DNA of 64,000 nt from Vescimonas sanitatis (GTDB lineage: Bacteria; Bacillota; Clostridia; Oscillospirales; Oscillospiraceae). The notes beneath the pieces are model-generated. The model was given only the letters and a program-made list of their open reading frames with translations, did no database searches and was not told where the DNA came from. Shown piece after piece: positions 50,599 to 59,436 of this stretch. Every line of letters starts with the position of its first letter. Position 1 is the stretch's first letter. The translations under genes were made by a program, and so were the position numbers. Location of the stretch: positions 248,001 through 312,000 of the forward strand of contig NZ_JBMGPW010000001.1 in the NCBI RefSeq assembly GCF_049060325.1, written 5' to 3'.

Positions 50599-50787
50599 AT
50601 GTCGAAGCGGGAACGGCCGCCCATCACGGTGAAGGCCTATGTGAAGGTGAACGGCGTGGAGACCGATGTGGACACGCTGGACGAAGCCCGGCGGGGCCAG
50701 CTGGCGACGGCTATCCAGGTCACGGTGCTGAATACCTTTTTTGCCGGACGTGCGAATTTCTACCCGGCGGAGGCCGGGGGAAAATAA
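50599..50787 (+). CDS. Phage hypothetical protein (62 aa)
   Basis: Begins MSKRERPPITVKAYVKVNGV; predicted mixed alpha/beta, no known domain. The ATG at 50599 follows AAGGGGAG; an earlier in-frame ATG (50575) is possible. It is the first gene of the rightward early operon. Confidence 0.55.
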   Translation: MSKRERPPITVKAYVKVNGVETDVDTLDEARRGQLATAIQVTVLNTFFAGRANFYPAEAGGK

Positions 50788-50809
50788 TCAACAACAGGAG
50801 GAAAACAAC

Positions 50810-51466
50810 ATGAAACATGAGACTTTGACCATTTGGAGCGCGGAGGACTTCACCCGCCCGGAGAAGCTGGCGGCGCTGCGCGTGGGTGACGAGGTCGCCT
50901 TCCAACTCAAGAACGGCAAGGACGCCGCCTTTGTGGTGGCGGACATCGCCGACGGCGTCCTTACCGGCTGCCTTTTTAAGGGCGTGCGGGACATGGCCAT
51001 GTACGACGGCCGCCGCTGGTGGAACACCGACTATGTGAACTATCCGGAGAGCGACGCCAGAGAGCGCCTCAACGAGGAGCTCCTGCCCCTGCTGCCGGAG
51101 GAGATGGCGGCGCTGCTGCTTGCGCGCACTATCGTACAGACGGTGGACGGCGAGGTGTACACCTGCACGGACAAGCTGTGGCCCATGTCCGCGGTGGAGG
51201 TGTTCGGCAAGGACGCGCCGGACTGGATGCAGCGGGACGATACGCCGGACAAGCCCCTGCCGTTCTTTGCCGAGAGTCAGGCCGACCGGAAAGCGTACCT
51301 GTGGTATGCCTGGCTGCGCTCGCCGTATGCCAGCACCAGCAGCATTTTCTGCTATGTGTACACGTCGGGCGCCGCGAACTACTACCCTGCCGGCTTTTCG
51401 CTTGGCGTCGCCCCCGGCTTTCGCATCGGCATCAAGGCCAAGACGGCGGAGCCGGCGCAGGACTGA
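50810..51466 (+). CDS. DUF6273-like phage protein
   Basis: A 218-residue protein. An N-terminal beta part (about 15-60) is followed by RWWNTDYVNYPESDARERLN and the C-terminal pattern WLRSPYASTSSIFCYVYTSG then GVAPGFRIGI. This WLRSP...G..P.FRI layout is that of DUF6273, thought to have a C-type-lectin-like fold. Such proteins can bind ligands at the surface, but no signal peptide is seen. The ATG follows AGGAGG. Confidence 0.6.
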   Translation: MKHETLTIWSAEDFTRPEKLAALRVGDEVAFQLKNGKDAAFVVADIADGVLTGCLFKGVRDMAMYDGRRWWNTDYVNYPESDARERLNEELLPLLPEEMAALLLARTIVQTVDGEVYTCTDKLWPMSAVEVFGKDAPDWMQRDDTPDKPLPFFAESQADRKAYLWYAWLRSPYASTSSIFCYVYTSGAANYYPAGFSLGVAPGFRIGIKAKTAEPAQD

Positions 51467-51516
51467 TCGAAAAGGCCATCCCCCGGCGCAAGCCGGGGAT
51501 ACGAAAGGAGCAGAGC

Positions 51517-51735
51517 ATGAACAAGAGAAAGAGCCGCGGCGCCAAGTTCGCCGAAGGGGAGCAGACGGTGTGCCTCACCCCGGCGGCTGCGGAGAGAAAC
51601 GGCGGGCACCCGCCCATAGGCACGGTACTCCGGGCCACGAAGCGGAACGGCGCGTGGGCCTACCAGGTGCAGGTGCGGGACACGGACCGCATCGAGACCT
51701 GGTCGGAGGACACGATGGGGAGGCTGGCGGTATGA
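51517..51735 (+). CDS. Phage hypothetical protein (72 aa)
   Basis: Basic N terminus (MNKRKSRGAKF) and a beta-rich remainder (GTVLRATKRNGAWAYQVQVR). Start follows AAAGGAG. A GC-rich hairpin (ATCCCCGGC/GCCGGGGAT type, about 51479-51500) separates it from the preceding gene. No family recognised; stop overlaps the next start. Confidence 0.5.
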   Translation: MNKRKSRGAKFAEGEQTVCLTPAAAERNGGHPPIGTVLRATKRNGAWAYQVQVRDTDRIETWSEDTMGRLAV

Positions 51736-51821
51736 GCGCCTTCGGATGGATATGCGCCTATATCGGCGCGGCGTGGCTGGCTGGGGCGGTGCTGAAATGC
51801 GTGGAGGCGCTGGGCCGGTGA
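51732..51821 (+). CDS. Very small membrane peptide (29 aa)
   Basis: Starts with the ATGA overlap of the previous stop and reads MSAFGWICAYIGAAWLAGAV before a short polar end. One membrane segment fills most of it. It ends in a GTGA overlap with the next gene. Coupled translation supports it; it was too short to judge by composition. Confidence 0.45.
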   Translation: MSAFGWICAYIGAAWLAGAVLKCVEALGR

Positions 51822-52354
51822 CAGAGACACGGATGGAACGGAACCGGCGGGCGCGGGCCTACAGCCACGCCTGCCGCATCCGGCGGCTGCGGAATGCCCT
51901 GTGGGCGGTGGCCGCCGTGCTGACGGTGCTGCTGGCGGTGGAGCTGATCTGGCTGCTAAGCAGCAGACCGGCACCGGAGGGCACCGCGCAGGAGCCGCAG
52001 GAGATGGCGGTCCTGCTGGAGCCGGAGGTCACGGAAAGCACCGGCGTGTTCACGGTGACGGGCTACTGCGCCTGCTGCACGCCGTACAGCCACCTCAACC
52101 GCTGCGGCGACCTTGTGCTGACCGCCAGCGGAGAGTGGGTACACCCCGGCGAGGCGGTGGCGGTGGATCCGGACATCATCCCGCTGGGCAGCACCGTGAC
52201 TATAGGCGAAAAGACCTACAAGGCGCTGGACACTGGCGTGCGCGGCTATGTGGTGGATGTGCTGATGAGCCACGAGGACGCCGCCGCGGCCGGCGCCAGA
52301 AGGGAGCTGGTAACATGGACAACCGACCTAAGACAGGGAGAAATGCCGAGCTGA
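51818..52354 (+). CDS. Membrane-anchored 3D-domain protein (putative cell-wall hydrolase)
   Basis: A 178-residue protein with a basic N terminus, one membrane segment (about 27-48, ALWAVAAVLTVLLAVELIWL) and an external 3D domain (about 78-165): TGYCACCTPYSHLNRCGDLV, VAVDPDIIPLGSTVTIG and LDTGVRGYVVDVLMSH, holding the Asp residues that name the domain. 3D domains resemble MltA-type lytic transglycosylases. It may help phage release or be a wall enzyme. The GTG at 51818 overlaps the preceding stop; ATG 51833 is an alternative. Confidence 0.75.
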   Translation: MTETRMERNRRARAYSHACRIRRLRNALWAVAAVLTVLLAVELIWLLSSRPAPEGTAQEPQEMAVLLEPEVTESTGVFTVTGYCACCTPYSHLNRCGDLVLTASGEWVHPGEAVAVDPDIIPLGSTVTIGEKTYKALDTGVRGYVVDVLMSHEDAAAAGARRELVTWTTDLRQGEMPS

Positions 52355-52581
52355 AGCCCTGCCTGCACTGCACGGAACGCTACGTCGGCTGCCACGGAAG
52401 GAACGAGGACGGGAGCTACCGCTGCGGGAAGTACGCCGAGGTGGAGGCCGCCAGGGCAGAGGAACGGGTGAAGCTGACCGCCTACCGGCGGGAGAAGGAG
52501 ATAGACCGCTACCAGCGGCGCAAGATCAACGAGTTCAGCACCAAGGCCGAAAAGGCCCGGATGCGCGGAAGGGGACGGTGA
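52315..52581 (+). CDS. Cys-rich phage hypothetical protein (88 aa)
   Basis: A cysteine cluster CLHCTERYVGCHGRNEDG, then YRC (about 16-37) suggests a zinc-binding knuckle; the rest is a highly charged helix. It overlaps the 3D gene by 40 bp in another frame and starts after AGGGAGCTGG. Function unknown. Confidence 0.55.
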   Translation: MDNRPKTGRNAELKPCLHCTERYVGCHGRNEDGSYRCGKYAEVEAARAEERVKLTAYRREKEIDRYQRRKINEFSTKAEKARMRGRGR

Positions 52582-52583
52582 AT

Positions 52584-52910
52584 ATGGCCGAGGGAAAGGG
52601 CAAAAAAGACGACTTCCTGTGGTGGGTACAGTGCGATGGCCACTACGACGTGCCGGTGATCGCCCCCAACTGGGAGCTGGCCACGGTGGAGGCGGCGCAC
52701 CTGTGGGGTGTGCCGTGGGCCAAGGTGGCCGCCCGGTGCGAGCTGCGGGAGAAGCTGCCTGTGGTGCGGAACGTGTGCCAGCGGTGCGGCAAGATCTTTC
52801 ACGGCTCCGGCCCGCTGTGCGACGACTGCATCAGCATCATCCGCATAGAGGAGCAGCGGAGGGCCGCCGCCAGGAAGGACTACTTCCGGCGGCTATATGC
52901 CGGATACTGA
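52584..52910 (+). CDS. Phage zinc-finger-like protein (108 aa)
   Basis: Contains CQRCGKIFHGSGPLCDDC (about 65-82), a four-Cys zinc knuckle, after a Trp-rich N-terminal half (DDFLWWVQCDGHYDVPVIAP). The ATG at 52584 follows GGGGACGG; a GTG at 52578 is possible. No named family. Confidence 0.55.
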   Translation: MAEGKGKKDDFLWWVQCDGHYDVPVIAPNWELATVEAAHLWGVPWAKVAARCELREKLPVVRNVCQRCGKIFHGSGPLCDDCISIIRIEEQRRAAARKDYFRRLYAGY

Positions 52911-52954
52911 GGGGCCGGGCGAGAGACAAACAGACAAACAGGAGGAACTGTGCG

Positions 52955-53317
52955 ATGAACGAGTATTTAGACAGGGCGCTGGGCAAGCTGCACGGCGCCA
53001 AGACGCCGACGGGCCAACGGGAGGCCGTGGTGTTCAAACCGGTGGTGGCGGCGCTGGAGGACTTCTGCCGACAGGATGCGGAGTTCGCCCAGGCGGTGGC
53101 ACAGGGCGGCAGCGTGGAGGACTGCGTCAAGACCGTACTGAAGGGCGTGGGCGGCAGCCTGAGCGACCTTGAGGCCTACAAGCGGGCGGCGGCGTTCTTC
53201 TTCCCCGGCTGCGTGGTGACCATGAAGCTGTCCATTGCCATGTGCGAGCACGACGTAGTCCCGGCGGCACCCCAGGAGCGCAAGGCCGTGGTGCTGGATC
53301 TGGCGGACTTCTGGTGA
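52955..53317 (+). CDS. PcfK-like protein
   Basis: A 120-residue protein with FCRQDAEFAQAVAQGGSVED (about 30-49) and CVKTVLKGV, the pattern of PcfK-like proteins known from conjugative plasmids such as pCF10 and from phages. Its role is unknown. It directly precedes a PcfJ-like gene, the conserved partner order. The ATG follows AGGAGG. Confidence 0.7.
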   Translation: MNEYLDRALGKLHGAKTPTGQREAVVFKPVVAALEDFCRQDAEFAQAVAQGGSVEDCVKTVLKGVGGSLSDLEAYKRAAAFFFPGCVVTMKLSIAMCEHDVVPAAPQERKAVVLDLADFW

Positions 53318-53322
53318 GCGCC

Positions 53323-55101
53323 ATGATGGACGAAAAGGAGAGGGCCTCCAAGCTGGAGCGACTGGCCCCGAAGCCCACAGCGCAGGAGATGGAGGCGGTC
53401 AACGGACTGTTCCGGCACTTCCTGTTCAAGCGCTGCGGCAAGGGCGAGATATGGACTACCTGCTGCCGGCGGCATACCTTCGTCAAGCCGGACACGGACA
53501 ACGCCGACGAGCTGAGAGCGCTACACGCGCCCCACACGCCGGAGCCCCGGAACGGCTGGGACCACTCGCCCACGGTGAAAAGGCGCTGCAGGTGCCCATA
53601 CTGCGGCGCGGAGGTCACCGTGAAGGAACTGCGGTACTCCGGCGGGCGGGCCAACCTGTGGAGCTTCCGGCGAGCGGTCATCCTGCGGCAGTGGCGGGGC
53701 GCCCTATGGGCCACGGCGTGGGACTGTGAGAAGAACTACAGCCGCGTCGGTATGAACGGTGAGCCGGTACTGACTGAGCTTCCGGAGATGAAACTGCTGG
53801 GTGTGTACCGCTTCGCGCCGGGCGTGGCGGAGCAGGCCACGCGGCCGTGGTGGTGCAGCGGCGGCACACCCATGAGCTACCACCGCCAGATTACGCCCGG
53901 CAAGAGCAACGGGCGCAAGGGCGGGCTGTGGAAAGTGCATTCGCCCTACACCTACTGCGCCGAACTGGGCAGCAGCTATGACGTGATCGGGCTGCTGGAG
54001 GCGGACAAGGGCTTTATGCGCTGGTGCGGCCTTAGAAAGATACATCTCCCCTCGGATGACTTCATTGAGCTGCTGACGGCGTGCTGCTTTTACCCCCGCC
54101 AGATCGAAATGCTGGTGAAGCTGGGGCTGGAGGACGCGGTGAAGGACCTTGTGGGGCGCGGCGTGCGGAACGCCGACATCATCAAATGGGACGCGGACAA
54201 GCCCAGGAACTTTATGAAATGCACGCCCAAGGAAGCGATGGCGGCGTGTTCCGTGGGAGAGCCGATGCGGGTGCTGCGGCTGTATATCCGGCACAGGGAC
54301 ACGCCGCTGAAAATGACCATAGAAACCGCGGCGTGGCTCGCTGAGGCCACCATCGGCCGCGGCGAGGAGAACTACGCCGTGCGCCTGCTGAAGCGGCTGG
54401 ACATCACGGCGGAGAAGCTGACGGCCTATCTGGAAAAGAACCGGGTAGCGCTGCAGGAAGGCGGCAGGCCCGGCTCCAGCACCCGGAGAGGGGTGCTGGA
54501 GCTATACAAGGACTATCTGGACGCGGCGGAGCACTGCGGGATGGACATGGAAAACCCCCTGATCCTCATGCCGCGGGACCTTGTGGAAAAGCATGACCGG
54601 GTGACAGCGGCGTGGAGCGCCATACAGCGCCAGTACCGGAAGGCGGAGGACACAGCGGCGCAGAAAGCCGCCGCGGAGGCCTACAGGAAGCGGCTGCGCG
54701 CCCTGTCTGAAAAGTATCTATTCTGGACGGACGACTTCCTTATCCGCGCGCCGGTCAACGCCGATGAGATCGTGGACGAGGGCAAGGCGCTAAAGCACTG
54801 CGTAGGCGGCTACGCTGCCCGGCACATGACGGGGGCGACAACCATCCTGTTCCTGCGCCGGCGGGACAGGCCCCACACGCCGCTGGCAACCATCGAGATG
54901 AACGGCAACACAGTCGTGCAGGTACACGGCTACCGGAACGAGCTGGAGGGCTGCGCCGATAACCCGGACCGGGAGAGTGCCAGAAAGCTGTACGCCGGGG
55001 TGCTGGATCCGTGGCTGAAATGGCTGAAGGCCGGAAGCAAACGAGATGAGGACGGCAGGCCGAAGCTGCCGAAAAAGAGAGCGAGGAGGAACGCGGCATG
55101 A
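53323..55101 (+). CDS. PcfJ-like protein
   Basis: A 592-residue protein. Two CxxC motifs (CCRRHTF and CPYCGAEVTVKEL, about 44 and 90) suggest an N-terminal zinc ribbon. The C-terminal PcfJ domain has NADEIVDEGKALKHCVGGYA (about 482-501), a Lys-His-Cys-Val-Gly-Gly signature, followed by ATIEMNGNTVVQVHGYRN. PcfJ proteins accompany PcfK in conjugative elements and phages; biochemical role unknown. ATG 53323 or GTG 53314 could be the start. Confidence 0.8.
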   Translation: MMDEKERASKLERLAPKPTAQEMEAVNGLFRHFLFKRCGKGEIWTTCCRRHTFVKPDTDNADELRALHAPHTPEPRNGWDHSPTVKRRCRCPYCGAEVTVKELRYSGGRANLWSFRRAVILRQWRGALWATAWDCEKNYSRVGMNGEPVLTELPEMKLLGVYRFAPGVAEQATRPWWCSGGTPMSYHRQITPGKSNGRKGGLWKVHSPYTYCAELGSSYDVIGLLEADKGFMRWCGLRKIHLPSDDFIELLTACCFYPRQIEMLVKLGLEDAVKDLVGRGVRNADIIKWDADKPRNFMKCTPKEAMAACSVGEPMRVLRLYIRHRDTPLKMTIETAAWLAEATIGRGEENYAVRLLKRLDITAEKLTAYLEKNRVALQEGGRPGSSTRRGVLELYKDYLDAAEHCGMDMENPLILMPRDLVEKHDRVTAAWSAIQRQYRKAEDTAAQKAAAEAYRKRLRALSEKYLFWTDDFLIRAPVNADEIVDEGKALKHCVGGYAARHMTGATTILFLRRRDRPHTPLATIEMNGNTVVQVHGYRNELEGCADNPDRESARKLYAGVLDPWLKWLKAGSKRDEDGRPKLPKKRARRNAA

Positions 55102-56123
55102 GTATGTATGACATGGTAGACACCACGCCGGAGGGGTATTCTGAGGGCGAGGAACTGAGCAAGATGTTCAGCGAGGATGATATGAGCGAGGCCTTTGAGG
55201 AGCGCGACATCGACGTCATCACGGAGGAGATCAACTTCTACAAGCAGCAGGCCGGCATGGCCATTCTGGAGATTGGCAAGCGGCTGGTGGAGGCCAAGGC
55301 ACAACTCTCCCACGGGGAGTGGCTGCCGTGGCTGGAGAAAAAGGTGGAGTTCTCCGAGCGCAGCGCGCAGCAGTATATCCGGCTGTGGAAAGAGTACGGC
55401 AAATCCGCAACCGTTGCGGATTTGGGCGTGCGGAAAGCCTTGGTATTGCTGGCTTTGCCGGACACGGAACGCGACAGCTTCGCCGGCGAAAAGCATGAGG
55501 TGAACGGCGAGGAGAAGACCGCGGCGGAGATGACGGTGAAGGAGCTGGAAAAGGCCGTAGCAGAGCGCAACACCGCCCGCCAGGAGGCGGAACAGGCCAA
55601 GGCGGACCTGTACGCCGCTCGCGAAGCCGCCAGGGAGGCGCGGGATCATGTGGAAGCCCTGCGGGGAGAGCTGGAGGCACTGAAGAACCGGCCCACGGAG
55701 GTGGCCATTGAACAGAGGGACGCCACAGAGGAGCAGCTGGCCGCTGCCCGGCAGGAGGCCGAGGACGCCGCTGCCCGGCAGGTGGCGGCGCTGGAAAAGG
55801 CGCTGGAGAAGGCGCGCGGCGAGGCGGCGGCTGCCGAGGAGAGGAAGGAGGCCGCCGAGTCGGAGCTGCAGGACGCTGAACGGGAGCGCGACAGCGCACT
55901 GGACGCCGCCAAGGGCTACAAGGCCGAGGCGGAGGCCGCCCACAAGCTGGCCGCCGCGGCCAGCAGCGAGGGTATGGCCAAGTTCAAGGTGGTGTTCGAT
56001 CAGACGGTGGAAAACGTGAACACCCTGGCCGCACTGCTGCAGGCGCTGCCGGACAGCCAGCAGGAGAAGCTGCGGCGGGCGCTGCTGGCACTGGCCGACC
56101 AGGTGCGGAAGGTGGGCGCTTGA
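55098..56123 (+). CDS. DUF3102 protein with long coiled coil
   Basis: A 341-residue protein. The DUF3102 part (about 38-110) reads ITEEINFYKQQAGMAILEIG, then KRLVEAKAQLSHGEWLPWL and SERSAQQYIRLWKEY, as in phage and plasmid DNA-binding proteins. A very long Ala/Glu/Arg coiled coil (about 145-290) and a small C-terminal helical domain follow. The start overlaps the PcfJ stop (ATGA). It may organise phage DNA; function is not established. Confidence 0.8.
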   Translation: MSMYDMVDTTPEGYSEGEELSKMFSEDDMSEAFEERDIDVITEEINFYKQQAGMAILEIGKRLVEAKAQLSHGEWLPWLEKKVEFSERSAQQYIRLWKEYGKSATVADLGVRKALVLLALPDTERDSFAGEKHEVNGEEKTAAEMTVKELEKAVAERNTARQEAEQAKADLYAAREAAREARDHVEALRGELEALKNRPTEVAIEQRDATEEQLAAARQEAEDAAARQVAALEKALEKARGEAAAAEERKEAAESELQDAERERDSALDAAKGYKAEAEAAHKLAAAASSEGMAKFKVVFDQTVENVNTLAALLQALPDSQQEKLRRALLALADQVRKVGA

Positions 56124-56124
56124 T

Positions 56125-56376
56125 ATGGCGGAGCACTGCAGAAGCTGCGTGTGGCGCTCCGGCCGGGATGGGTACAAATGCGACTACGCCGGCAAGACGA
56201 ACCACACACGAAAGGCGGAGTCCCCGAATGGGTGTACCTACTATCTGCGGGGCGACATCGTAACGGACGACCGGACAGCCCAGCGGCTGTATCGCAAGGT
56301 CGTGGCAAAGAGAGAAGCGGCGGGGCTGGCGTGGGCCGCCCCGTACCGCCCTCTTTTGAAAGCGGCTGCCCGATGA
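56125..56376 (+). CDS. Small Cys-rich phage protein (83 aa)
   Basis: MAEHCRSCVWRSGRDGYKCD and a later Cys in NGCTYYLRG give a four-Cys zinc-like motif within the first 40 residues. The ATG follows AAGGTGG, 2 bp after the DUF3102 stop. No named family. Confidence 0.55.
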   Translation: MAEHCRSCVWRSGRDGYKCDYAGKTNHTRKAESPNGCTYYLRGDIVTDDRTAQRLYRKVVAKREAAGLAWAAPYRPLLKAAAR

Positions 56377-56410
56377 ACGGGCGGCGGCTTTGAGGAGAGG
56401 AGGCGAGGGT

Positions 56411-58102
56411 GTGAACCTGCGGAACCCCAAGGAATACTGCGAGAACCTGCTGTGGATACGCACGAAAAAGCAGACGATGGCGCACCTGCGCTTCAACGAC
56501 GCGCAGAACAACCTGTACGGCGTCATCCGCCAGCAGGCGGCGCAGGGGAGGCCCATTCGCCTGATCGTCCTCAAGGGGCGGCAGGAGGGTATCTCCACAG
56601 TGACAGAGGGGCTGATGTTCCAGGACACGGTGACGCGCCCCAACGTCAAGACGCTGATTGTGGCCCACGAAAACACGGCCACGGCCAACCTGTTCAAAAT
56701 GAACAAGCTGTTCTACGACAGCCTGCCGCCCGGCGCACAGCCCATGCGGAAGAACTCCAACGCCAAGGAGCTGGTGTTCGAGAACCCCACCAAGGACGAG
56801 AAGGAGAAGCGCCGCCGGCCGGGCCTGCGGAGCTCTATCCGCTGCCAGACGGCGGGAAAGGGCGGCGTGGGCCGAAGCGATACGCTGACCAATGTACATA
56901 TCTCCGAATACGCCTTCTGGCCCAAAAACAAGGACGAGCTGCTGCTGGGCATCATGCAGGCGGTGCCGGATGAGCCGGACACGATGGTGGTCATCGAGTC
57001 CACAGCCAACGGCTACGACCACTTCAAAACCCTGTGGGACGACGCGGTGGCAGGCGTCAACGCATGGACGCCGGTATTTCTGCCGTGGTATCTGGAGCCG
57101 GGGTATCGGAAAAGCGTGCCGGCGGGCACCGTGTGGAGCGACGAGGAGGAGAAGCTGCGGCAGGACTTCGGGCTGGACAACGAGCAGCTCATGTGGCGCC
57201 GCTGGTGCATCAAGGCCAACTGCGGCAACGACGCGGCCATGTTCCGGCAGGAGTACCCCAACACGCCGGACGAGGCGTTCCTGCTCAGCGGTGAGGGCTA
57301 CTTCGACAACGCGGCGCTGGGCCGCCAGCGGATGCACGCACCGGCGCCCGACTCCGTGGGCTGGTTCGTATTCGACGAGCCGGCGGAGCCGGGGGACGCG
57401 CCCCGGAACTGGCGGTACGAGCCTGGCGAGACCGGGGCGGTGCGTATCTGGCAGACGCCGGAGAAGGGCGCGCCCTATGTACTGGGCGGCGACACGGCCG
57501 GAGAGGGCAGCGACCGCTTCACGGCCTTTGTACTGGACAACCGCACCGGGGCGCAGGTAGCGGAGCTGCAGATGCCGCTGTCCGAGATACAGTATGCCCG
57601 GCAGATCTACTGCCTGGGCCGGTACTACAACGATGCGCTGGCGGCGGTGGAGGTCAACTTCTCCACCTACCCGGAGAACAAGCTGGAGGAATGGCACTAT
57701 CCGACACTCTACCAGCGGGAGCGCTTCGACACCTTTAAGAATGTGATGGTCAAGTCTCAAGGATGGGTGACGTCCCCTAAGACGCGGCCTCAGATGCTGG
57801 CTACGCTGCACACGGTGATGGACGAGGAGCCGGGGCTGGTGATGTCGGCGTGGACACTGGGGGAGATGATCACCTTCGTGTACGACGAGAACCGTAAGCC
57901 GCAGGCGGCAGCGGGAGAGCACGACGACCTGGTGATGGCAGCGGCCATCGCCCACACGGCCCGCACCCAGCAGCGGTACACCTCCGACTCCGGCGGCGCG
58001 GACCGGCGGCACTGGACAAAGGATATGTGGGAGGACTGGCGCCGGGCGGATCCGGCGGCGCGGAAACAGTTGGAAGCGGAGTGGAAACGCTCCGAAAAAT
58101 AA
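56411..58102 (+). CDS. terL: Phage terminase large subunit
   Basis: A 563-residue packaging motor and nuclease. The ATPase domain has Walker A-like LKGRQEGIST (about 53-62), Walker B MVVIESTANG (about 198-207) and a coupling segment. The nuclease domain shows GGDTAGEGSDRFTAF (about 365-379), VEVNFSTYPE and the terminal HDDLVMAAAIA (about 511-521) acidic residues. The GTG follows AGGAGGCGAGG. It lies 3.3 kb before TerS, an unusual separation and order. Confidence 0.9.
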   Translation: MNLRNPKEYCENLLWIRTKKQTMAHLRFNDAQNNLYGVIRQQAAQGRPIRLIVLKGRQEGISTVTEGLMFQDTVTRPNVKTLIVAHENTATANLFKMNKLFYDSLPPGAQPMRKNSNAKELVFENPTKDEKEKRRRPGLRSSIRCQTAGKGGVGRSDTLTNVHISEYAFWPKNKDELLLGIMQAVPDEPDTMVVIESTANGYDHFKTLWDDAVAGVNAWTPVFLPWYLEPGYRKSVPAGTVWSDEEEKLRQDFGLDNEQLMWRRWCIKANCGNDAAMFRQEYPNTPDEAFLLSGEGYFDNAALGRQRMHAPAPDSVGWFVFDEPAEPGDAPRNWRYEPGETGAVRIWQTPEKGAPYVLGGDTAGEGSDRFTAFVLDNRTGAQVAELQMPLSEIQYARQIYCLGRYYNDALAAVEVNFSTYPENKLEEWHYPTLYQRERFDTFKNVMVKSQGWVTSPKTRPQMLATLHTVMDEEPGLVMSAWTLGEMITFVYDENRKPQAAAGEHDDLVMAAAIAHTARTQQRYTSDSGGADRRHWTKDMWEDWRRADPAARKQLEAEWKRSEK

Positions 58103-58122
58103 AAACAGGAGGAATGTGCGAC

Positions 58123-58287
58123 ATGGATTTTTTCAGTATCGTATGCGGCGCGGCGTCGCTGCTGTGGCTGGCGGCCGGTGCGCTGGCGGTGGAGGACCGC
58201 TGGCGGCAGCGGCGTCTGACCAAAAAGAGCGAGGAGGCACTGGACAAGCTGCTGGAGGAGGTGTTCTGCGATGAGCAAGACGACTGA
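58123..58287 (+). CDS. Small phage membrane protein (54 aa)
   Basis: MDFFSIVCGAASLLWLAAGA, then a charged cytoplasmic tail (RWRQRRLTKKSEEALDKLLE). The ATG at 58123 is 9 nt after AGGAGGA; an ATG at 58114 is too close to that site. Overlaps the next gene by 17 bp. Confidence 0.55.
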   Translation: MDFFSIVCGAASLLWLAAGALAVEDRWRQRRLTKKSEEALDKLLEEVFCDEQDD

Positions 58288-58756
58288 GCTGGTGGAAAGG
58301 CTGCGGGAGTTGCCGCGAGACACGCGAAAAGCCACCGTGGAGATCTACGACCTGTGCATCGAGGCGTCGTATGAGATCGAGGAGCTGACGGACCGGTGTG
58401 CCCGGTACGCCGAGGAGATCGCGGTGCTGCAGGAAAAGCAGAAGTGGGTGGACGCCCATGGTGGAGGTGGTACTGGAGTGAAGGTGAACCGCGAGGAGCT
58501 GTACAGGAAGACGGTGTATTGTCCGACGTGCCGGGGCGTGACGCCACAGGGCTGCCCGCGCTGCGGCGGGGTGGGACTGGTGGTAGTGCCGGCCACAAGA
58601 GGCGACGTCCTCCGGCGGATGTCGGACCGGGAGCTGGCGGTGCAGCTGTTCGACTTTCGCTTTGACGGCTACGCCAAGGCGCAGGGCGCGGAGACCGTCC
58701 TGCCGGACACGATACAGAGCATAGAAAACTGGCTGAAGGAGGAGATGGGCAAATGA
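58271..58756 (+). CDS. Phage protein with zinc-ribbon motif (161 aa)
   Basis: A helical N-terminal part (LVERLRELPRDTRKATVEIY) precedes a zinc-ribbon-like CPTCRGVTPQGCPRCGGVGL (about 83-102), resembling DnaJ-type CxxCxG repeats, and a C-terminal helical part. Function unknown; coupled to the next gene by ATGA. Confidence 0.6.
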   Translation: MSKTTELVERLRELPRDTRKATVEIYDLCIEASYEIEELTDRCARYAEEIAVLQEKQKWVDAHGGGGTGVKVNREELYRKTVYCPTCRGVTPQGCPRCGGVGLVVVPATRGDVLRRMSDRELAVQLFDFRFDGYAKAQGAETVLPDTIQSIENWLKEEMGK

Positions 58757-59433
58757 AAAACGAAGGAGGGGGGGCGGTGAGACACCTGCAGATGTCGGAG
58801 AGCGAGATCGTGAGCAGCTACCGCACCGCCCGCGATCCTAAGCGGCAGATCGGCATACTGGCGGAGCTGAACGCGGTGACGCCGCGGGAGATCCGAGAGG
58901 TGCTGGAGGCGGCCGGGGCACTAATGCTGAAGCCCCGGAGCCACGGCGGCGGGCGGCCTCTCAGCTTCGACGCCGCGGCAGCGCGGCAGATGTTTGAGGC
59001 AGGCCTCACCGACGAGGAGATGGCCCGGAAGCTGGGCGTGCCGGAGAAGCGCCTCGCCGAATGGCGGCGCCGGCAGGGGCTCATGCGGCCGAAGTACAGC
59101 AGGCCCCGCCCGGCGGCGGAGACAGAAAAAACAACGGTTCCGGCGGCTGTGCCGGAGCAGAAGGAGGAAACTATGGCGGTGATGACGAAAAGCGCCTCCG
59201 CGCCGGCGGAGAAGGACGACAAGGTGGTGACGGTGGAGACACTGTTCGACCTGCTGCGGGGCGCGGTGGACGCCGGGTACGGCGAGGCTCCTGTGACGGT
59301 GGAGCGCTGCCGCTTCACGGAGATGCGCCTGCGTGTGGAGCTGCTGATGACCGGCGGGCTGCGCGTAGGCGGCGAGCCGGTGGCGGTGGAGCTGGAGGGC
59401 GTGCCGGAGGCAGCGGCGGGGAAGGAGGACTAA
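58753..59433 (+). CDS. Phage protein with helix-turn-helix (226 aa)
   Basis: Residues about 20-55 (YRTARDPKRQIGILAELNAV) and 80-105 (LTDEEMARKLGVPEKRLAEW) look like two small helix-turn-helix units, the second preceded by GGGRPLSFD. A Pro/Ala linker leads to a mixed C-terminal domain (about 150-226). DNA-binding is likely; role unknown. Confidence 0.6.
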   Translation: MKNEGGGAVRHLQMSESEIVSSYRTARDPKRQIGILAELNAVTPREIREVLEAAGALMLKPRSHGGGRPLSFDAAAARQMFEAGLTDEEMARKLGVPEKRLAEWRRRQGLMRPKYSRPRPAAETEKTTVPAAVPEQKEETMAVMTKSASAPAEKDDKVVTVETLFDLLRGAVDAGYGEAPVTVERCRFTEMRLRVELLMTGGLRVGGEPVAVELEGVPEAAAGKED

Positions 59434-59436
59434 ACC

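Noticed and set aside
50810..51466. DUF6273-like protein as target of a diversity-generating retroelement
   Set aside because: No reverse transcriptase, template repeat or Avd gene is visible in the window.
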